DNA of 64,000 nucleotides from Viridibacterium curvum. GTDB taxonomy: Bacteria > Pseudomonadota > Gammaproteobacteria > Burkholderiales > Rhodocyclaceae. Made by a program: the position numbers and the translations under genes. This document shows, in pieces, positions 45,034-55,275 of this stretch. Every line of letters starts with the position of its first letter. The stretch's first letter is position 1. The stretch lies in NCBI RefSeq assembly GCF_039544165.1, contig NZ_BAABLD010000008.1:868001-932000 (forward strand), given 5' to 3'. The notes beneath the pieces were generated by a model. That model did not search any database and had not been told where the DNA came from. It worked only from the letters and a program-made list of their open reading frames with translations.

Positions 45034-45453
45034 TTACTGTCGAACGCAATCTTCGCTGCCATGGTTGCCGCCCTTGTACTCGGGCTCGTAGTAGTACTTG
45101 TGGAACTGCCACTTGCCGCTCTTGCTCTTGCTGAAGCGCGCAAGGCCAGTGCCGTAGTCTTTTGTCGCCGGGTCTTCGTGGCCGAAGTAGATGGCGAGAT
45201 CGTTGCCCTTGCCGGTGGCGTGGCCACGGTAAGTGCCATAGCCCGGCACCTCCAGCGTGAACTGATAGGCGTTGTAGCCCGCCGTGCTGTGGGCTGCGAC
45301 GCGCTTGAGCGTCACTTTGCCGTTGTAGGCGCCTTCCGAGGCATCCACGCCCTTGCAGTCGTAGACGCCGCTGAAATCAGGCGTGGCGGCCAGGCTGATG
45401 GCGGGGAGCGCCGTGGCCAGCAGGAAGACGATGGCGTGAACGAACTTGCGCAT
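45034..45453 (-). CDS. Small exported protein of unknown function
   Basis: The 139-residue protein starts at MRKFVHAIVFLLATALPAISLAA (ATG 45453 after GGAG), a clear signal peptide. The mature part is beta-rich with one disulfide candidate pair (YDCKGVDASEGAYNGKVTLKR and EDCVRQ) and a central GTYRGHATGKGNDLAIYFGHED. It resembles small lipid- or ligand-binding beta-barrels, but no family is certain. It is in tandem with the DUF3592-type gene. Confidence 0.7.
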   Translation of the reverse strand: MRKFVHAIVFLLATALPAISLAATPDFSGVYDCKGVDASEGAYNGKVTLKRVAAHSTAGYNAYQFTLEVPGYGTYRGHATGKGNDLAIYFGHEDPATKDYGTGLARFSKSKSGKWQFHKYYYEPEYKGGNHGSEDCVRQ

Positions 45454-45588
45454 GGAAGACTCCGCAGGGACAGAAGGTCGGGATGATCGCACAGCGCTCC
45501 CCTTGCGGCGCTGAGAGTTGCATGGGGCACCAGACTGGCGCAGGTGGGTGCAGCGGGCGCCAGCTTGCGGTGCGCAGGCGATGGAAAA

Positions 45589-45662
45589 CTGACCGATTGA
45601 TCAGCTTTTTGTCGGGCACGGATCTGGCTTGTAGAGTTTGCGGAAGCTGACCATCCGGTCAG
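45589..45662. promoter_or_regulatory. RutR-type operator pair upstream of the URC operon
   Basis: CTGACCATCCGGTCAG (45647-45662) is a perfect palindrome with a four-base centre, and CTGACCGATTGATCAG (45589-45604) is a one-mismatch copy 58 bases upstream. The TGACC-N4-GGTCA spacing is that of the RutR consensus known from E. coli (TTGACCAnnTGGTCAA). Since the operon encodes a RutR-like regulator, repression relieved by uracil is the likely control. The nearer site would cover the transcript start region, 28 bases before the ATG. Confidence 0.75.
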
Positions 45663-45689
45663 GAATTTACCGTCAGCCGGAGGTCGCCC

Positions 45690-46927
<1,238 letters not shown>

Positions 46928-46931
<4 letters not shown>

Positions 46932-48175
46932 GTGGCTGGCATACCCCTGTGCCGGACGATCACCCGGCGGCCAGCCTGCTGTCGGCCGATGCCGTGCGTG
47001 CGCGCTGCGGCGAGGTGCTGCGCTGGGTCGAGTCGGGGCAATCGGCGCACTTCCGTTTCGACGATTCGCAGCTCACGCCCACTGCGCGCTATGTCTGCGA
47101 CACCATCCGCCAGCGCTATCCCGATCTGCAGGTGCCCTATCACAGTCGCAAGCGGCACTTTGATGCGGGCGGGGTCGACCGCTGGGCGAAGTTGGTGGAA
47201 GAACGCGGCCTCGACGCCGACCCTGCCGAATGCGCACGCGTCGCCATCGACCTGGTCATCCCTTCAGTGTTGCTCGACGCCGGTGCTGGTGCGGCGTGGC
47301 GTTACGTCGATGCACTGACCGGCCAGACCCTCACGCGCAGCGAAGGGCTGGGCGTGGCGAGCTTGCGCCTGTTCATTTCCGGCGCCTTGTCGGCCGATGT
47401 TCGCCACCCCTTGCGCAGCGATGCCGTGGCGCTGCAGGGCCTGACGGCTGATCGCCTCGCGAGTGCTTTCCAGGTCGATGCCGAGAATCCACTGGTCGGC
47501 CTGCAAGGGCGCACTGCCTTGCTGCGCAACCTGGGCATGGTGATGGCGGCCACGCCAGCGGTGTTCAGCCGCAGCGGTAGCCACGAGAGCCGCCTCGGCA
47601 ACCTGTTCGATTACCTGCGCGCCCAGGCCGATGGCGACCGTCTCGAAGCCTCCGTCATCCTCGACACCCTGCTGCGCGCTCTCGGCCCGGTGTGGCCCGG
47701 CCGGGCGCGCCTGCAGGGCGTGCCGCTCGGCGATTGCTGGCAGCACCCGGCGCTGGCCGATGGCTGGGTGCCGTTCCACAAGCTCACGCAGTGGCTCACC
47801 TATTCGCTGCTCGAACCGCTGGCCTGGGGCGGGCTCACGATCACCGGCCTTGATGCACTGACCGGCTTGCCGGAATACCGCAACGGTGGGCTGCTCATCG
47901 ACACGGGCCTGCTGGTGCCGCTGGACCCCGCGTTCGCCACGCGCCGCTGGGCGGTGGATGACGAAGCCATCGTCGAATGGCGCGCCCTCACCGTCAGCCT
48001 GCTCGACCGCCTCGCTGCGGGTGTGCGCAGCGAGTTGGGGCTCAGTGCCGAACAGTTTCCGCTCGCCTGCGTGCTCGAAGGCGGCACCTGGGCAGCAGGT
48101 CGCCGCATCGCCGCCGAGCGCCGCCCCGGTGGCGGCCCGCCACTGACGCTGGTGAGTGACGGGACGGTGTTCTGA
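46928..48175 (+). CDS. URC4/urg3 family protein (DUF1688)
   Basis: The 415-residue protein matches DUF1688: LLSADAVRARCGEVLRWVESGQSAHFRFD, PYHSRKRHFDAGGVDRW, VIPSVLLDAGAGAAWRY, SEGLGVASLRLFISGALSAD and HKLTQWLTYSLLEPL. URC4 is needed for uracil degradation in Lachancea kluyveri, but its reaction is unknown. Its ATG overlaps the URC1-like stop by four bases. Being between a GTP-cyclohydrolase-like gene and upp supports the URC assignment strongly. Confidence 0.9.
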
Positions 48176-48187
48176 TGCAGTCAGCAA

Positions 48188-48246
48188 GGTGCGCGGTGCG
48201 CACCCTACTCCTGCGGCCCAACCCTGTAGGGTGCGCAATGCGCACC
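48188..48246. repeat. Intergenic palindrome between urc4 and upp
   Basis: GGTGCGCGGTGCGCACCCTAC (48188-48208) pairs with GTAGGGTGCGCAATGCGCACC (48226-48246) across a 17-base loop. It lies in the 106-base gap of the operon, 35 bases before the upp start. It is probably another repeat family of this genome and may set differential expression of upp. Confidence 0.7.
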
Positions 48247-48281
48247 AGCCATTGCTGTTTCCCTGAGTGAAGGAGAACCCC

Positions 48282-48926
48282 ATGCCCGCCACCGATTTCG
48301 ACAACGTCTTCGTCATCGACCACCCGCTGCTGCAACACAAGCTCTCCTTCGTGCGCAGCGCCGACACCACGACTGACAATTTCCGCCGCTTGGTGCGCGA
48401 GATCGCGCAGATGATGGCCTACGAGATCACGCGTGACCTGCCCACCGAAAAGGTGCCGGTGACGACACCGCTGACGACCTTCGACTCGCCCGTGATCAGC
48501 GGCAAGAAGCTGTGTCTGGCCTCCATACTGCGCGCCGGCACCGGCATGCTCGACGGCATGATCGACCTGCTGCCGGGCGCACGCGTGGCGCACATCGGCC
48601 TCTATCGCGACCCCGAGACGCTGGAAGCGGTTGAGTACTACTTCAAGGTGCCCGAAGACATCCAGGACCGCACGGTGATCGTGCTCGATCCCATGCTCGC
48701 CACCGGGCATTCGGCGATTGCGGCCATCGACCGCCTCAAGGAAGTCGGCGTCACCAGCCTCAAGCTCGCCTGCCTGATTGCCGCACCAGAAGGCGTCACC
48801 AACCTGCGTGCCGCCCACCCTGACGTACCGCTGTGGCTTGCCGCGCTCGACTCGCACCTCAACGACCACGGCTACATCGTGCCGGGCCTGGGCGATGCGG
48901 GTGACCGGATCTTCGGGACGAAGTGA
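48282..48926 (+). CDS. upp: Uracil phosphoribosyltransferase
   Basis: The 214-residue enzyme converts uracil and PRPP to UMP in the cytoplasm. Landmarks are VIDHPLLQHKLSFVR, SILRAGTGMLDGMIDLLPGARVAHIGLYRD, the PRPP loop VIVLDPMLATGHSA and YIVPGLGDAGDRIFGT at the uracil-binding end. Start at MPATDFDN (ATG 48282, AAGGAGA seven bases upstream). In the URC pathway UPRT provides the ribosylated intermediate, so here it serves catabolism as well as salvage. Confidence 0.95.
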   Translation: MPATDFDNVFVIDHPLLQHKLSFVRSADTTTDNFRRLVREIAQMMAYEITRDLPTEKVPVTTPLTTFDSPVISGKKLCLASILRAGTGMLDGMIDLLPGARVAHIGLYRDPETLEAVEYYFKVPEDIQDRTVIVLDPMLATGHSAIAAIDRLKEVGVTSLKLACLIAAPEGVTNLRAAHPDVPLWLAALDSHLNDHGYIVPGLGDAGDRIFGTK

Positions 48927-49777
48927 TGGCGCGCACCATGGTCTCCCCTCTCCCGCCTGCAGCGGGAGAGGGTGGCGCGAAGCGCCGTGAGAGGGACGCG
49001 CAGTCGCAGGTTTCGCGCGCTCCCCGGCCCGCTCGCGCGAACCCTCTCCCCCAACCCCTCTCCCCGGCAGGGGAGAGGAGGCCGCGGTCGCAAGTTGCCC
49101 TCTCCCCCAACCCCTCTCCCCGGCTGGGGAGAGGGGAGCAGACAGCGGTTGCGCCGGTTGTAAAACCGGGGCGCATCCGGCAGGCGCAGGAGCAGACCAT
49201 CCTGCAGGCTGCCGAGAAGCTTTTTGCACGCACCGGCTTTGCCGGCACCAGCATGAACGAACTGGCGCTCGCCGCCGGCCTGCCGAAGTCGACGCTGCAT
49301 TATTACTTCGGCACCAAGGAGACGCTCTACCGCGCCGTGCTGGCGAGCATCCTGGAGGACTGGCTGGTTGGCGCTGAGGCCTTGCGCGCCGATGCCGATC
49401 CTGCCGAAGCGCTGCGCACCTACATCCGTTACAAGATGCGCATGACCGCAGGCCGCCCCGATGCTTCGCGCGTGTTCGCCAGCGAGATGCTGGCCGGTGC
49501 GCCGCACATCCGCGATCTGCTCGCTGGAGAATTGCGTCGCCTCGTCGCCGCCAAATCACGCGTGATCCGCGAGTGGATCGCTGCCGGCAAGCTCGCCCCT
49601 GTTGATCCGCCACACCTGTTCTTCACCCTGTGGGCGATGACGCAGACCTACGCCGACTTCGAGCCGCAGGTCGCTGCCGTGCTCGACACGGCCACGCCAC
49701 TGTCGTCACGCCACCAGTCGCGCGCTACGGCGCATGTTGAGAGCTTTGTGCTGCGCGCCTGCGGGCTGAAAGCCTGA
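48926..49777 (+). CDS. RutR-like TetR family regulator with repeat-derived N-terminal extension
   Basis: The last ~210 residues match RutR: an HTH (GTSMNELALAAGLPKSTLHYYFGTKETLYRAVL) and a ligand domain with the RutR hallmarks SRVFASEMLAGAP, WIAAGKLAPVDPPHLFF and WAMTQTYADFEPQ. The ATG at 48926 overlaps the upp stop (TGATG), the expected start. Between it and the conserved part lies about 65 codons (48945-49138) of repeat DNA, giving a Pro/Gly-rich insert. No other start codon lies between the repeat and the conserved domain, so either the insert is translated or the gene is impaired. The regulator probably represses this operon and senses uracil. Confidence 0.85.
   Translation: MARTMVSPLPPAAGEGGAKRRERDAQSQVSRAPRPARANPLPQPLSPAGERRPRSQVALSPNPSPRLGRGEQTAVAPVVKPGRIRQAQEQTILQAAEKLFARTGFAGTSMNELALAAGLPKSTLHYYFGTKETLYRAVLASILEDWLVGAEALRADADPAEALRTYIRYKMRMTAGRPDASRVFASEMLAGAPHIRDLLAGELRRLVAAKSRVIREWIAAGKLAPVDPPHLFFTLWAMTQTYADFEPQVAAVLDTATPLSSRHQSRATAHVESFVLRACGLKA
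48945..49138. repeat. Palindromic repeat cluster inside the RutR-like gene
   Basis: The block begins with CCCTCTCCCGC ... GCGGGAGAGGG, then GGCGCGAAGCGCC. It continues with two tandem copies of a CCCTCTCCCCCAACCCCTCT unit, each followed by a CCCCGGC-GGGG hairpin. The same family is seen at 56752-56880. It remains in frame with the regulator gene. It encodes a peptide with no likely fold. Confidence 0.8.
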
Positions 49778-49789
49778 CGCGGGCGACAA

Positions 49790-49811
49790 AACGGGGCCCG
49801 CAGGCCCCGTT
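49790..49811. terminator. Bidirectional terminator hairpin
   Basis: AACGGGGCC-CGCA-GGCCCCGTT forms a nine-base-pair stem with a four-base loop, 12 bases after the RutR-like gene and 21 bases before the end of the convergent PhoX-like gene. It is flanked by ACAAAA on one side and TCA on the other; the run of U is weak. Confidence 0.7.
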
Positions 49812-49831
49812 CAGTGACTGCATCCAATTGC

Positions 49832-51802
49832 TCAGAGCTTGATGATGGGCATGCCGGTCAGATAGCCGACGGCAGCGCCGTAGCGATCCTTGTAGTTGGC
49901 GCGCACCAGCGGGTCCAGCGTGGCCTTCACCGTGTTGTGGATCGAGCCCCAGTCACCGGGGTGCTGGAAGTTGCTCATGATGTAGGTCCAGCCATTGATG
50001 CTGTCGACCGCATGCAGACCGGTCGACTCGCCGCCGGAGGGCACTGACATCAGACGCGAGAGCTTCTTGGTGTCGACGTTGTAGGCCCACAGGAAGTTGT
50101 TGACGTGCTGGCTGCTGTCCTCGCCGATGAAGAGGGTGCGCAGCTTCTCGGAGAACTTGAGGTTGTCCGGGTTGCCGATCTTCTCGGGGTTGGCGGTGTT
50201 GCCCAGCGCGTCGGCCGTGATGTCTTCGCCCAGCAGCAGGAAGCTGGTCTGCGCCGGCACCCATTCGCTGTCAATGGCTGTGCCGGCCGTGTCCTTCTGG
50301 CTGCCGGTGAGCTTGTGTGCCAGCACGCCGCCAGCGCTGATCGCCTTGTCGAGCGACACGCCACTGGCGGCATTGTTGGCGGCATTGCCCTTGACCATGG
50401 CTGACTGGATGTTCTGCAGGGCCGAGTAGGCGATCTTGTCCTTGATGTTGACCGTCGTGCCTTCCATCTTGGTGAAAGACATGGTGGCGCCCATGAGGTT
50501 GGCATAGCGGTGCGTTTCGAGGAAGGCAGCAGCCTTCTCCATGCCCGGCTTGAGCTTGACCCACTGCGCGCTGCCGTCGAGGTACATCTTGGTGTAGCTG
50601 GTGTCGACCGGATCGGTCTTCACTGCGGTCAGGATGTCGCTCGGCGCGAGGCTGCCTGCTAGTGCTTCGATTTCGGCGCTGGTGGCGTGACCGAGGTTGA
50701 TCCAGCTCAGCGCAGCACCGGCTGCCGTGACGTCGGCGACGAAGCCGCTGCCGACCTTGGCGACGTAGAGCGTGCCGGCCGACAGGTCTTTCTCCTTGTC
50801 GGCAACGAACATGAACAGGCCGCCGTTGGTGTAGTCGTCGCCCATCAGCACGGTGCGGTTGTCCGGCATCACCTGGATCAGCTCGTGCGAGATGCGGCCC
50901 AGGCAGTAGTGCTTCTTGATCGAGCCCGTGCCGTCGGCATTCACCGTCACTTCCGGCAGGTGACCGTAGTGATAGGGGTTGGCCTTTGTGGCGTCGCCAA
51001 AGAGATTCTTGCTGTAGGCCTGGAACATCGTGTTGCTGGAGATGAACTGGGCGTCGGGCTCGTACTCTTCGCTGGAGAGGTGCGTGTTCCACGGCGACAG
51101 GCTGGCGCCACAGGTGATCCACAGGCCATGCACGCCCGAGGTATCGACGTTGTGGTACTTCACGAGGCTGAGGCTGCCGGTGGCCGGGTCCTGGTCGAGG
51201 GTCAGCACGGCGATGGGTGAAGGCAGGGTGCCATAGGCCGAGGTGCCGGCCAGGTCGCGCGTGGTGTATTCGAATTGCACGACGGCGAACACGGTGTTGC
51301 CCTTGACGCCGCTGACGCTGGCGCCGGGGATGGCCAGCAGGGATGAGCCATCGGGGCTGTCGGAATAGAACTGGCGTTCGCTGCCCGCGACCGATTTGTC
51401 CATGATGGCTGCATTGTTGATGTCGTAGTAGCCACCGGCGAGGATCTTGCCGCCCTTGCCGTCCGACACCATGTCACCGGTGATGAAGAAGGGCTGATAG
51501 CTCAGGGCATAGCTCTGCGACGTGCCGTTGCTGTAATTGGCGACCAGCGTCGATTTGACCGTCGTCGTGGCCATTTCGGCGGGTACCGCCAGCGTCGGCG
51601 CAGCCATGCCCTCGAAGCTGACCGAAGTCAGTGTCGCGGCGGAGCTGCTGCTGGAGGACGCCGTGCCCGAAGCGCTGCTGCTGCCGCCGCCACAGGCAGC
51701 GAGCATCGCTGTGCTGGCAAAGCCGCCGGCAAGGGGAAGAAGGGGCATGCCCGCAAACGTGCGGAGCGCCCGACGACGGGCAAGATCAAGTTCCTGTTTC
51801 AT
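49832..51802 (-). CDS. PhoX-like (DUF839) exported protein, TAT signal
   Basis: The 656-residue protein has an N-terminal twin-arginine-type signal (LARRRALRTFAG) with a hydrophobic segment and a lipobox-like LAACGGG. A serine-rich linker follows, then a large beta-propeller of the PhoX/DUF839 type. Landmarks include HGLWITCGASLSPWNTHLSSEEYEPDA, YHYGHLPEVTV and LGRISHELIQVMPDNRTVLMGDDYTNGGLFMFVA. PhoX is a calcium/iron alkaline phosphatase; DUF839 members also include other phosphoesterases. No phosphate-regulon genes are nearby. Confidence 0.8.
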   Translation of the reverse strand: MKQELDLARRRALRTFAGMPLLPLAGGFASTAMLAACGGGSSSASGTASSSSSSAATLTSVSFEGMAAPTLAVPAEMATTTVKSTLVANYSNGTSQSYALSYQPFFITGDMVSDGKGGKILAGGYYDINNAAIMDKSVAGSERQFYSDSPDGSSLLAIPGASVSGVKGNTVFAVVQFEYTTRDLAGTSAYGTLPSPIAVLTLDQDPATGSLSLVKYHNVDTSGVHGLWITCGASLSPWNTHLSSEEYEPDAQFISSNTMFQAYSKNLFGDATKANPYHYGHLPEVTVNADGTGSIKKHYCLGRISHELIQVMPDNRTVLMGDDYTNGGLFMFVADKEKDLSAGTLYVAKVGSGFVADVTAAGAALSWINLGHATSAEIEALAGSLAPSDILTAVKTDPVDTSYTKMYLDGSAQWVKLKPGMEKAAAFLETHRYANLMGATMSFTKMEGTTVNIKDKIAYSALQNIQSAMVKGNAANNAASGVSLDKAISAGGVLAHKLTGSQKDTAGTAIDSEWVPAQTSFLLLGEDITADALGNTANPEKIGNPDNLKFSEKLRTLFIGEDSSQHVNNFLWAYNVDTKKLSRLMSVPSGGESTGLHAVDSINGWTYIMSNFQHPGDWGSIHNTVKATLDPLVRANYKDRYGAAVGYLTGMPIIKL

Positions 51803-52069
51803 GATTCTCTCTCGGTTCTGCCCGGCTGCTGTGTCGTCCGGGTGGGGCGCGAGTATGGCGAGGGAAAATGACAGATTTGTTATCGCTCCCCGCCGCTTTC
51901 CCGGTGCGCAGCGTGCACGCCGCAGTCGGCCATGGGGCCACAGCGATCTTCGCCTTCATACCTCTGCACGAATAGCGAAAATGCGTCACTGCACGCGCGT
52001 CGCAGGCCGTGCGATGATCACTTCAACACGCCTGCCAGGGCATCTGCCCGCTGACTCCCGGGAGCCACC

Positions 52070-53341
52070 ATGCTTGATCTCGTCATCCGCAACGCCAGCC
52101 TGCCCGACGGTCGCACGGGGCAGGACATCGGCATCGAAAGCGGCCGCATCGTCGCCGTGCAGTCAGCGCTTGCCTCACAGGCTGCGGAAGAGATCGACGT
52201 CGCAGGCCAGCTCGTCACGCCGCCTTTCGTCGACGCGCACTTCCATATGGACTCCGCGTTGAGCTACGGCTTGCCGCGTGTAAACCAGTCCGGCACCCTG
52301 CTTGAAGGCATCGCCCTGTGGGGCGAGCTCAAACCTACGCTCACGCAGGACGCCATCGTCGAGCGCGCACTCGCCTACTGCGACTGGGCCGTCGCCAAAG
52401 GCCTGCTCGCCATTCGCTCACATGTCGACATCTGCGACCCGCGCCTGCTCGCCGTCGAAGCCCTGCTCCATGTGCGTGAGAAAGTGAAGCCTTACCTCGA
52501 CCTGCAACTCGTCGCTTTCCCGCAGGACGGCGTGCTGCGCAGCCCCGGTGCGCTGGAGAACCTGCAGTGCGCGCTCGACATGGGCGTCGACGTGGTCGGC
52601 GGCATTCCCCACTTCGAACGCACGATGGCGGATGGCGCCGAGTCGGTGCGCATCCTCTGCGAGATCGCCGCCGAGCGCGGCCTGCGCGTCGACATGCACT
52701 GCGACGAAAGCGACGACCCCTTGAGTCGCCACATAGAGTCACTCGCCTTCCACACGCAGCGCCTCGGCCTGCACGGCCGTGTCGCGGGTTCGCACCTTAC
52801 GTCCATGCACTCGATGGACAACTACTACGTCTCCAAGCTCATCCCACTGATCCGCGAAGCCGGCGTCGCAGCCATCGCCAATCCGCTCATCAACATCACG
52901 CTGCAGGGCCGGCACGACACCTATCCCAAGCGACGCGGCATGACGCGCGTGCCGGAGCTGCTGGCCGCCGGCGTGCCGGTGGCATTCGGGCATGACTGCG
53001 TGATGGACCCCTGGTACCCCATGGGCAGTGGCGACATGCTCGAAGTCGCGCACATGGGCCTGCATGTCGGCCAGATGACCGGGCAGGACGCCATGCGTCA
53101 GTGTTTCGCGGCGGTGACCGAGACGCCGGCGAAGATCCTCGGGCTCGACGGCTATGGCGTCAGTCCGGGCTGCAAGGCCGACCTTGTGCTGCTGCAGGCG
53201 CGCGACGCAGTCGAAGCGATCCGCCTGCGCGCCACTCGCCTCAAGGTCTGGCGTGGTGGCAAATTGATTGCAGAGAGCCCTGCCAGCACCGCCGCGCTGC
53301 ACCTGCCGGGGCGCCCCGCGCAGGTCAGTTGGCAGTCCTGA
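52070..53341 (+). CDS. codA: Cytosine deaminase-like amidohydrolase
   Basis: The 423-residue metal enzyme aligns with CodA: TPPFVDAHFHMDSALSYG, RSHVDICDP, DMHCDESDDPLSRHIESLA, GSHLTSMHSM, ANPLINITLQGRHDTYPKRRGMTRVPE and GHDCVMDPWYPMGSGDMLEVAHMGLHV. The metal and catalytic residues (HxH, His, His, Glu and Asp) are in place. Cytosine deaminase forms uracil and ammonia, feeding the URC operon just upstream. Related enzymes act on isocytosine or other purine/pyrimidine amines, so the exact substrate needs testing. Confidence 0.85.
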   Translation: MLDLVIRNASLPDGRTGQDIGIESGRIVAVQSALASQAAEEIDVAGQLVTPPFVDAHFHMDSALSYGLPRVNQSGTLLEGIALWGELKPTLTQDAIVERALAYCDWAVAKGLLAIRSHVDICDPRLLAVEALLHVREKVKPYLDLQLVAFPQDGVLRSPGALENLQCALDMGVDVVGGIPHFERTMADGAESVRILCEIAAERGLRVDMHCDESDDPLSRHIESLAFHTQRLGLHGRVAGSHLTSMHSMDNYYVSKLIPLIREAGVAAIANPLINITLQGRHDTYPKRRGMTRVPELLAAGVPVAFGHDCVMDPWYPMGSGDMLEVAHMGLHVGQMTGQDAMRQCFAAVTETPAKILGLDGYGVSPGCKADLVLLQARDAVEAIRLRATRLKVWRGGKLIAESPASTAALHLPGRPAQVSWQS

Positions 53342-53347
53342 CAAGGC

Positions 53348-54949
53348 TCATGCGCCGCTGCCCGCGCGGCGCACGTTAGCCCACTCCAGCCCGAATCGCG
53401 CGAGGTACTTGCGCAAGCGGTCGGCATCGTTTGCAACCTTCTTCTCCTGCCGCGACATGGCGAACAGCTTACGGCCCGCGTCGGAGAGACTGTCGGCCTG
53501 ACGGCAGACATTCAGCACCGCGTCCAGCTGGCAGCGGTCGAACAGGTCCAGGGCATCGGCCGCGTCGCCCAGCACTTCCTGCACCAGATCGCGTGCGACT
53601 CCGCCAGACCAGCCACTTCGCAGCCGGGCGATTTCCTCGACGACCAGCGCCTCGGTGATGCGGCCCGATTCGGCCAGCGTCGCCATGCGCGTCAGCGAGG
53701 CCGACAGCTCGCGGAAGTTGCCGCGCCACAACGCCTGCGACGAGGCCGCGAAGTCGAGATAGCGCTGACGTGCTTCCACATTGAAGCGCACCTGCTGGTT
53801 GTGTTCCTGCGCAAAGCGCTCCAGTTCGAACTCCAGGTTGGGCGCGATATCCTCCGGGCGCTGCGCGAGCCCCGGCAGATCGAAGGTCCACAGGTTGATG
53901 CGCGCGAACAGGTCTTCACGGAAGCGCCCCTCGCTGACCCACTGGCGCAGGTCGCGGTGGGTACCGGCGATGAGCTGGAAGTCACTCTCCACTTCCTTAT
54001 CACCACCGAAGGGGAAGAAGCGCTTCTCTTCGATGGCCTTCAGCAGCATGGCCTGCTCGTCCAGCCCCAGCTCGCCGATCTCGTCGAGGAACAGCAGCCC
54101 GCCATCGGCCGCGCGCAGCAATCCCGGCCGTTCGCTCTGCGCACCCGTGAAGGCGCCCTTCACGTGACCGAACAGCGTCGACATCGCCGAATCGCCGCGC
54201 AGCGTCGCGCAGTTCACCTCGACAAAGCGCCCGGCCAGGCGCTGCTTCTGACGCTTGAGTTCATACACCCGCCGCGCGAGGAATGACTTGCCCGCTCCAG
54301 TGGGCCCCACCATCAACATCGGCGCCTTCGAGCGTCCGGCCACCTTCTCGATCTGCTCGATCATCTGGTTGAACGCCGCATTGCGCGTCGCGATGCCCGA
54401 CTTCAGGAAGCTCACCGTGTCGTCATGCTCGCGCGCAAAGCGCTGCGCGATCTTGTTGTAACGCGATAGGTCGAGATCGATCAGCGCGTAGCTGCCAATC
54501 GTGTTAGCCACATCCTTCTTGCGCGGCGGCGAGGTCTGCACTAGGCGCGCCGGCAGGTAGCGCGCCTCTGCGAGCAGGAACCAGCAGATCTGCGCCACGT
54601 GCGTCCCCGTGGTGATGTGGATCAGGTAATCCTCGGCCTCCACGTCGAAGGAATAGCCCCGCGCGAAGTCATGCAGCGCCGTGTAGACCTCTTCGAAGTC
54701 CCAGGGGTCGCGCAGCGCCTGCAGCACGCTCACCACCTCGGTTTCGGGCGACACGGCGGCGATGTCGCCCTTCACGCGGTCGAACAGGCTCTGGCTGCGC
54801 GCATCGTGCAGCAGCTCCAGGCGGTGCACCACCAGGTCTTCCTGCTGGCACAGCCCGACCGTGGGCCGCCACTTCTCCCAGCGCTGGCTGCCCTTGCCAC
54901 CGTAGTCGAGCTGGGTGCCGAGGAAACCGATGACGACGTTTTTCCGCAT
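53348..54949 (-). CDS. rtcR: RtcR, sigma-54-dependent regulator of RNA repair
   Basis: The 533-residue protein has the RtcR-type N-terminal CARF domain (MRKNVVIGFLGTQLDYGG, SVLQALRDPWDFEEVY, HITTGTHVAQICWFLLAEARYLPA), then an AAA+ domain. The AAA+ domain carries Walker A GPTGAGKS, the sigma-54 contact GAFTGA, Walker B LLFLDEIGELG and a RLNLWTF-like arginine finger region. A C-terminal HTH follows. RtcR activates the rtc operon when RNA ends with 2',3'-cyclic phosphate, such as tRNA fragments, bind CARF. The start at 54949 matches RtcR N-termini. It is divergent from the operon it should control. Confidence 0.95.
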   Translation of the reverse strand: MRKNVVIGFLGTQLDYGGKGSQRWEKWRPTVGLCQQEDLVVHRLELLHDARSQSLFDRVKGDIAAVSPETEVVSVLQALRDPWDFEEVYTALHDFARGYSFDVEAEDYLIHITTGTHVAQICWFLLAEARYLPARLVQTSPPRKKDVANTIGSYALIDLDLSRYNKIAQRFAREHDDTVSFLKSGIATRNAAFNQMIEQIEKVAGRSKAPMLMVGPTGAGKSFLARRVYELKRQKQRLAGRFVEVNCATLRGDSAMSTLFGHVKGAFTGAQSERPGLLRAADGGLLFLDEIGELGLDEQAMLLKAIEEKRFFPFGGDKEVESDFQLIAGTHRDLRQWVSEGRFREDLFARINLWTFDLPGLAQRPEDIAPNLEFELERFAQEHNQQVRFNVEARQRYLDFAASSQALWRGNFRELSASLTRMATLAESGRITEALVVEEIARLRSGWSGGVARDLVQEVLGDAADALDLFDRCQLDAVLNVCRQADSLSDAGRKLFAMSRQEKKVANDADRLRKYLARFGLEWANVRRAGSGA

Positions 54950-55085
54950 GACTATCTGTATGGATAAGTTACTAGCTATAAGTCTATCGATACTGGCGCC
55001 TGGCGTCTTCCTGGAATTCAGGCAAATAACAGGAATAAAAGTAAAAACAATCACTTGGAACATTTCTCGGCTGTGTATGCCGCGC

Positions 55086-55102
55086 TGGCACGCAACTCGC
55101 AA
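55086..55102 (+). promoter_or_regulatory. Sigma-54 promoter of the RNA repair operon
   Basis: TGGCACGCAACTCGCAA matches the sigma-54 -24/-12 consensus TGGCACGnnnnTTGC with one mismatch. GG (55087-55088) and GC (55099-55100) are ten bases apart as required. It is the only such site seen in the intergenic region, 137 bases from the divergent rtcR start. The AT-rich 54950-55085 stretch is where RtcR and IHF should bind. Confidence 0.85.
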
Positions 55103-55226
55103 TAAGGAGTGCATTGCAGCCTGAAGCAACAGCCCACGAGCAGGGGATCAAAACCCCGCTGGTGCCGGAGAGCCGGATTCCGATCTGTCGTTCGCCGGTA
55201 TGCCGCCGCAGACGACTGTGATGAAC

Positions 55227-55272
55227 GGGTGATCTCGTTGGGAGCTGGCCGGGTTCGATTCCCGGGTCACCC
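55227..55272 (+). ncRNA. tRNA-like RNA without anticodon arm (YrlA-type module)
   Basis: The 46 bases fold as a truncated tRNA. A 7-bp acceptor-like stem is formed by GGGTGAT (55227-55233) with GTCACCC (55266-55272). A small D-like hairpin CTC-GTTGG-GAG (55234-55244) keeps the D-loop GG. A perfect T arm CCGGG-TTCGATT-CCCGG spans 55249-55265. CCA follows the stem at 55273-55275. No anticodon arm is present. This is the architecture of the tRNA-mimicking module of bacterial YrlA Y RNAs, which occur in RtcR-controlled operons. Sequence upstream (55143-55226) has further hairpins and may be part of the same RNA. Confidence 0.7.
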
Positions 55273-55275
55273 CCA

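Noticed and set aside
48945..49138. CRISPR-like array in the tandem CCCTCTCCCC repeats
   Set aside because: Units are palindromic G/C-rich elements with irregular, very short spacing and no spacer-sized unique sequence; no cas genes.
48042..49613. 523-codon minus-strand frame across urc4, upp and the RutR-like gene
   Set aside because: Antisense to three genes with clear family matches; composition is typical of a shadow frame.
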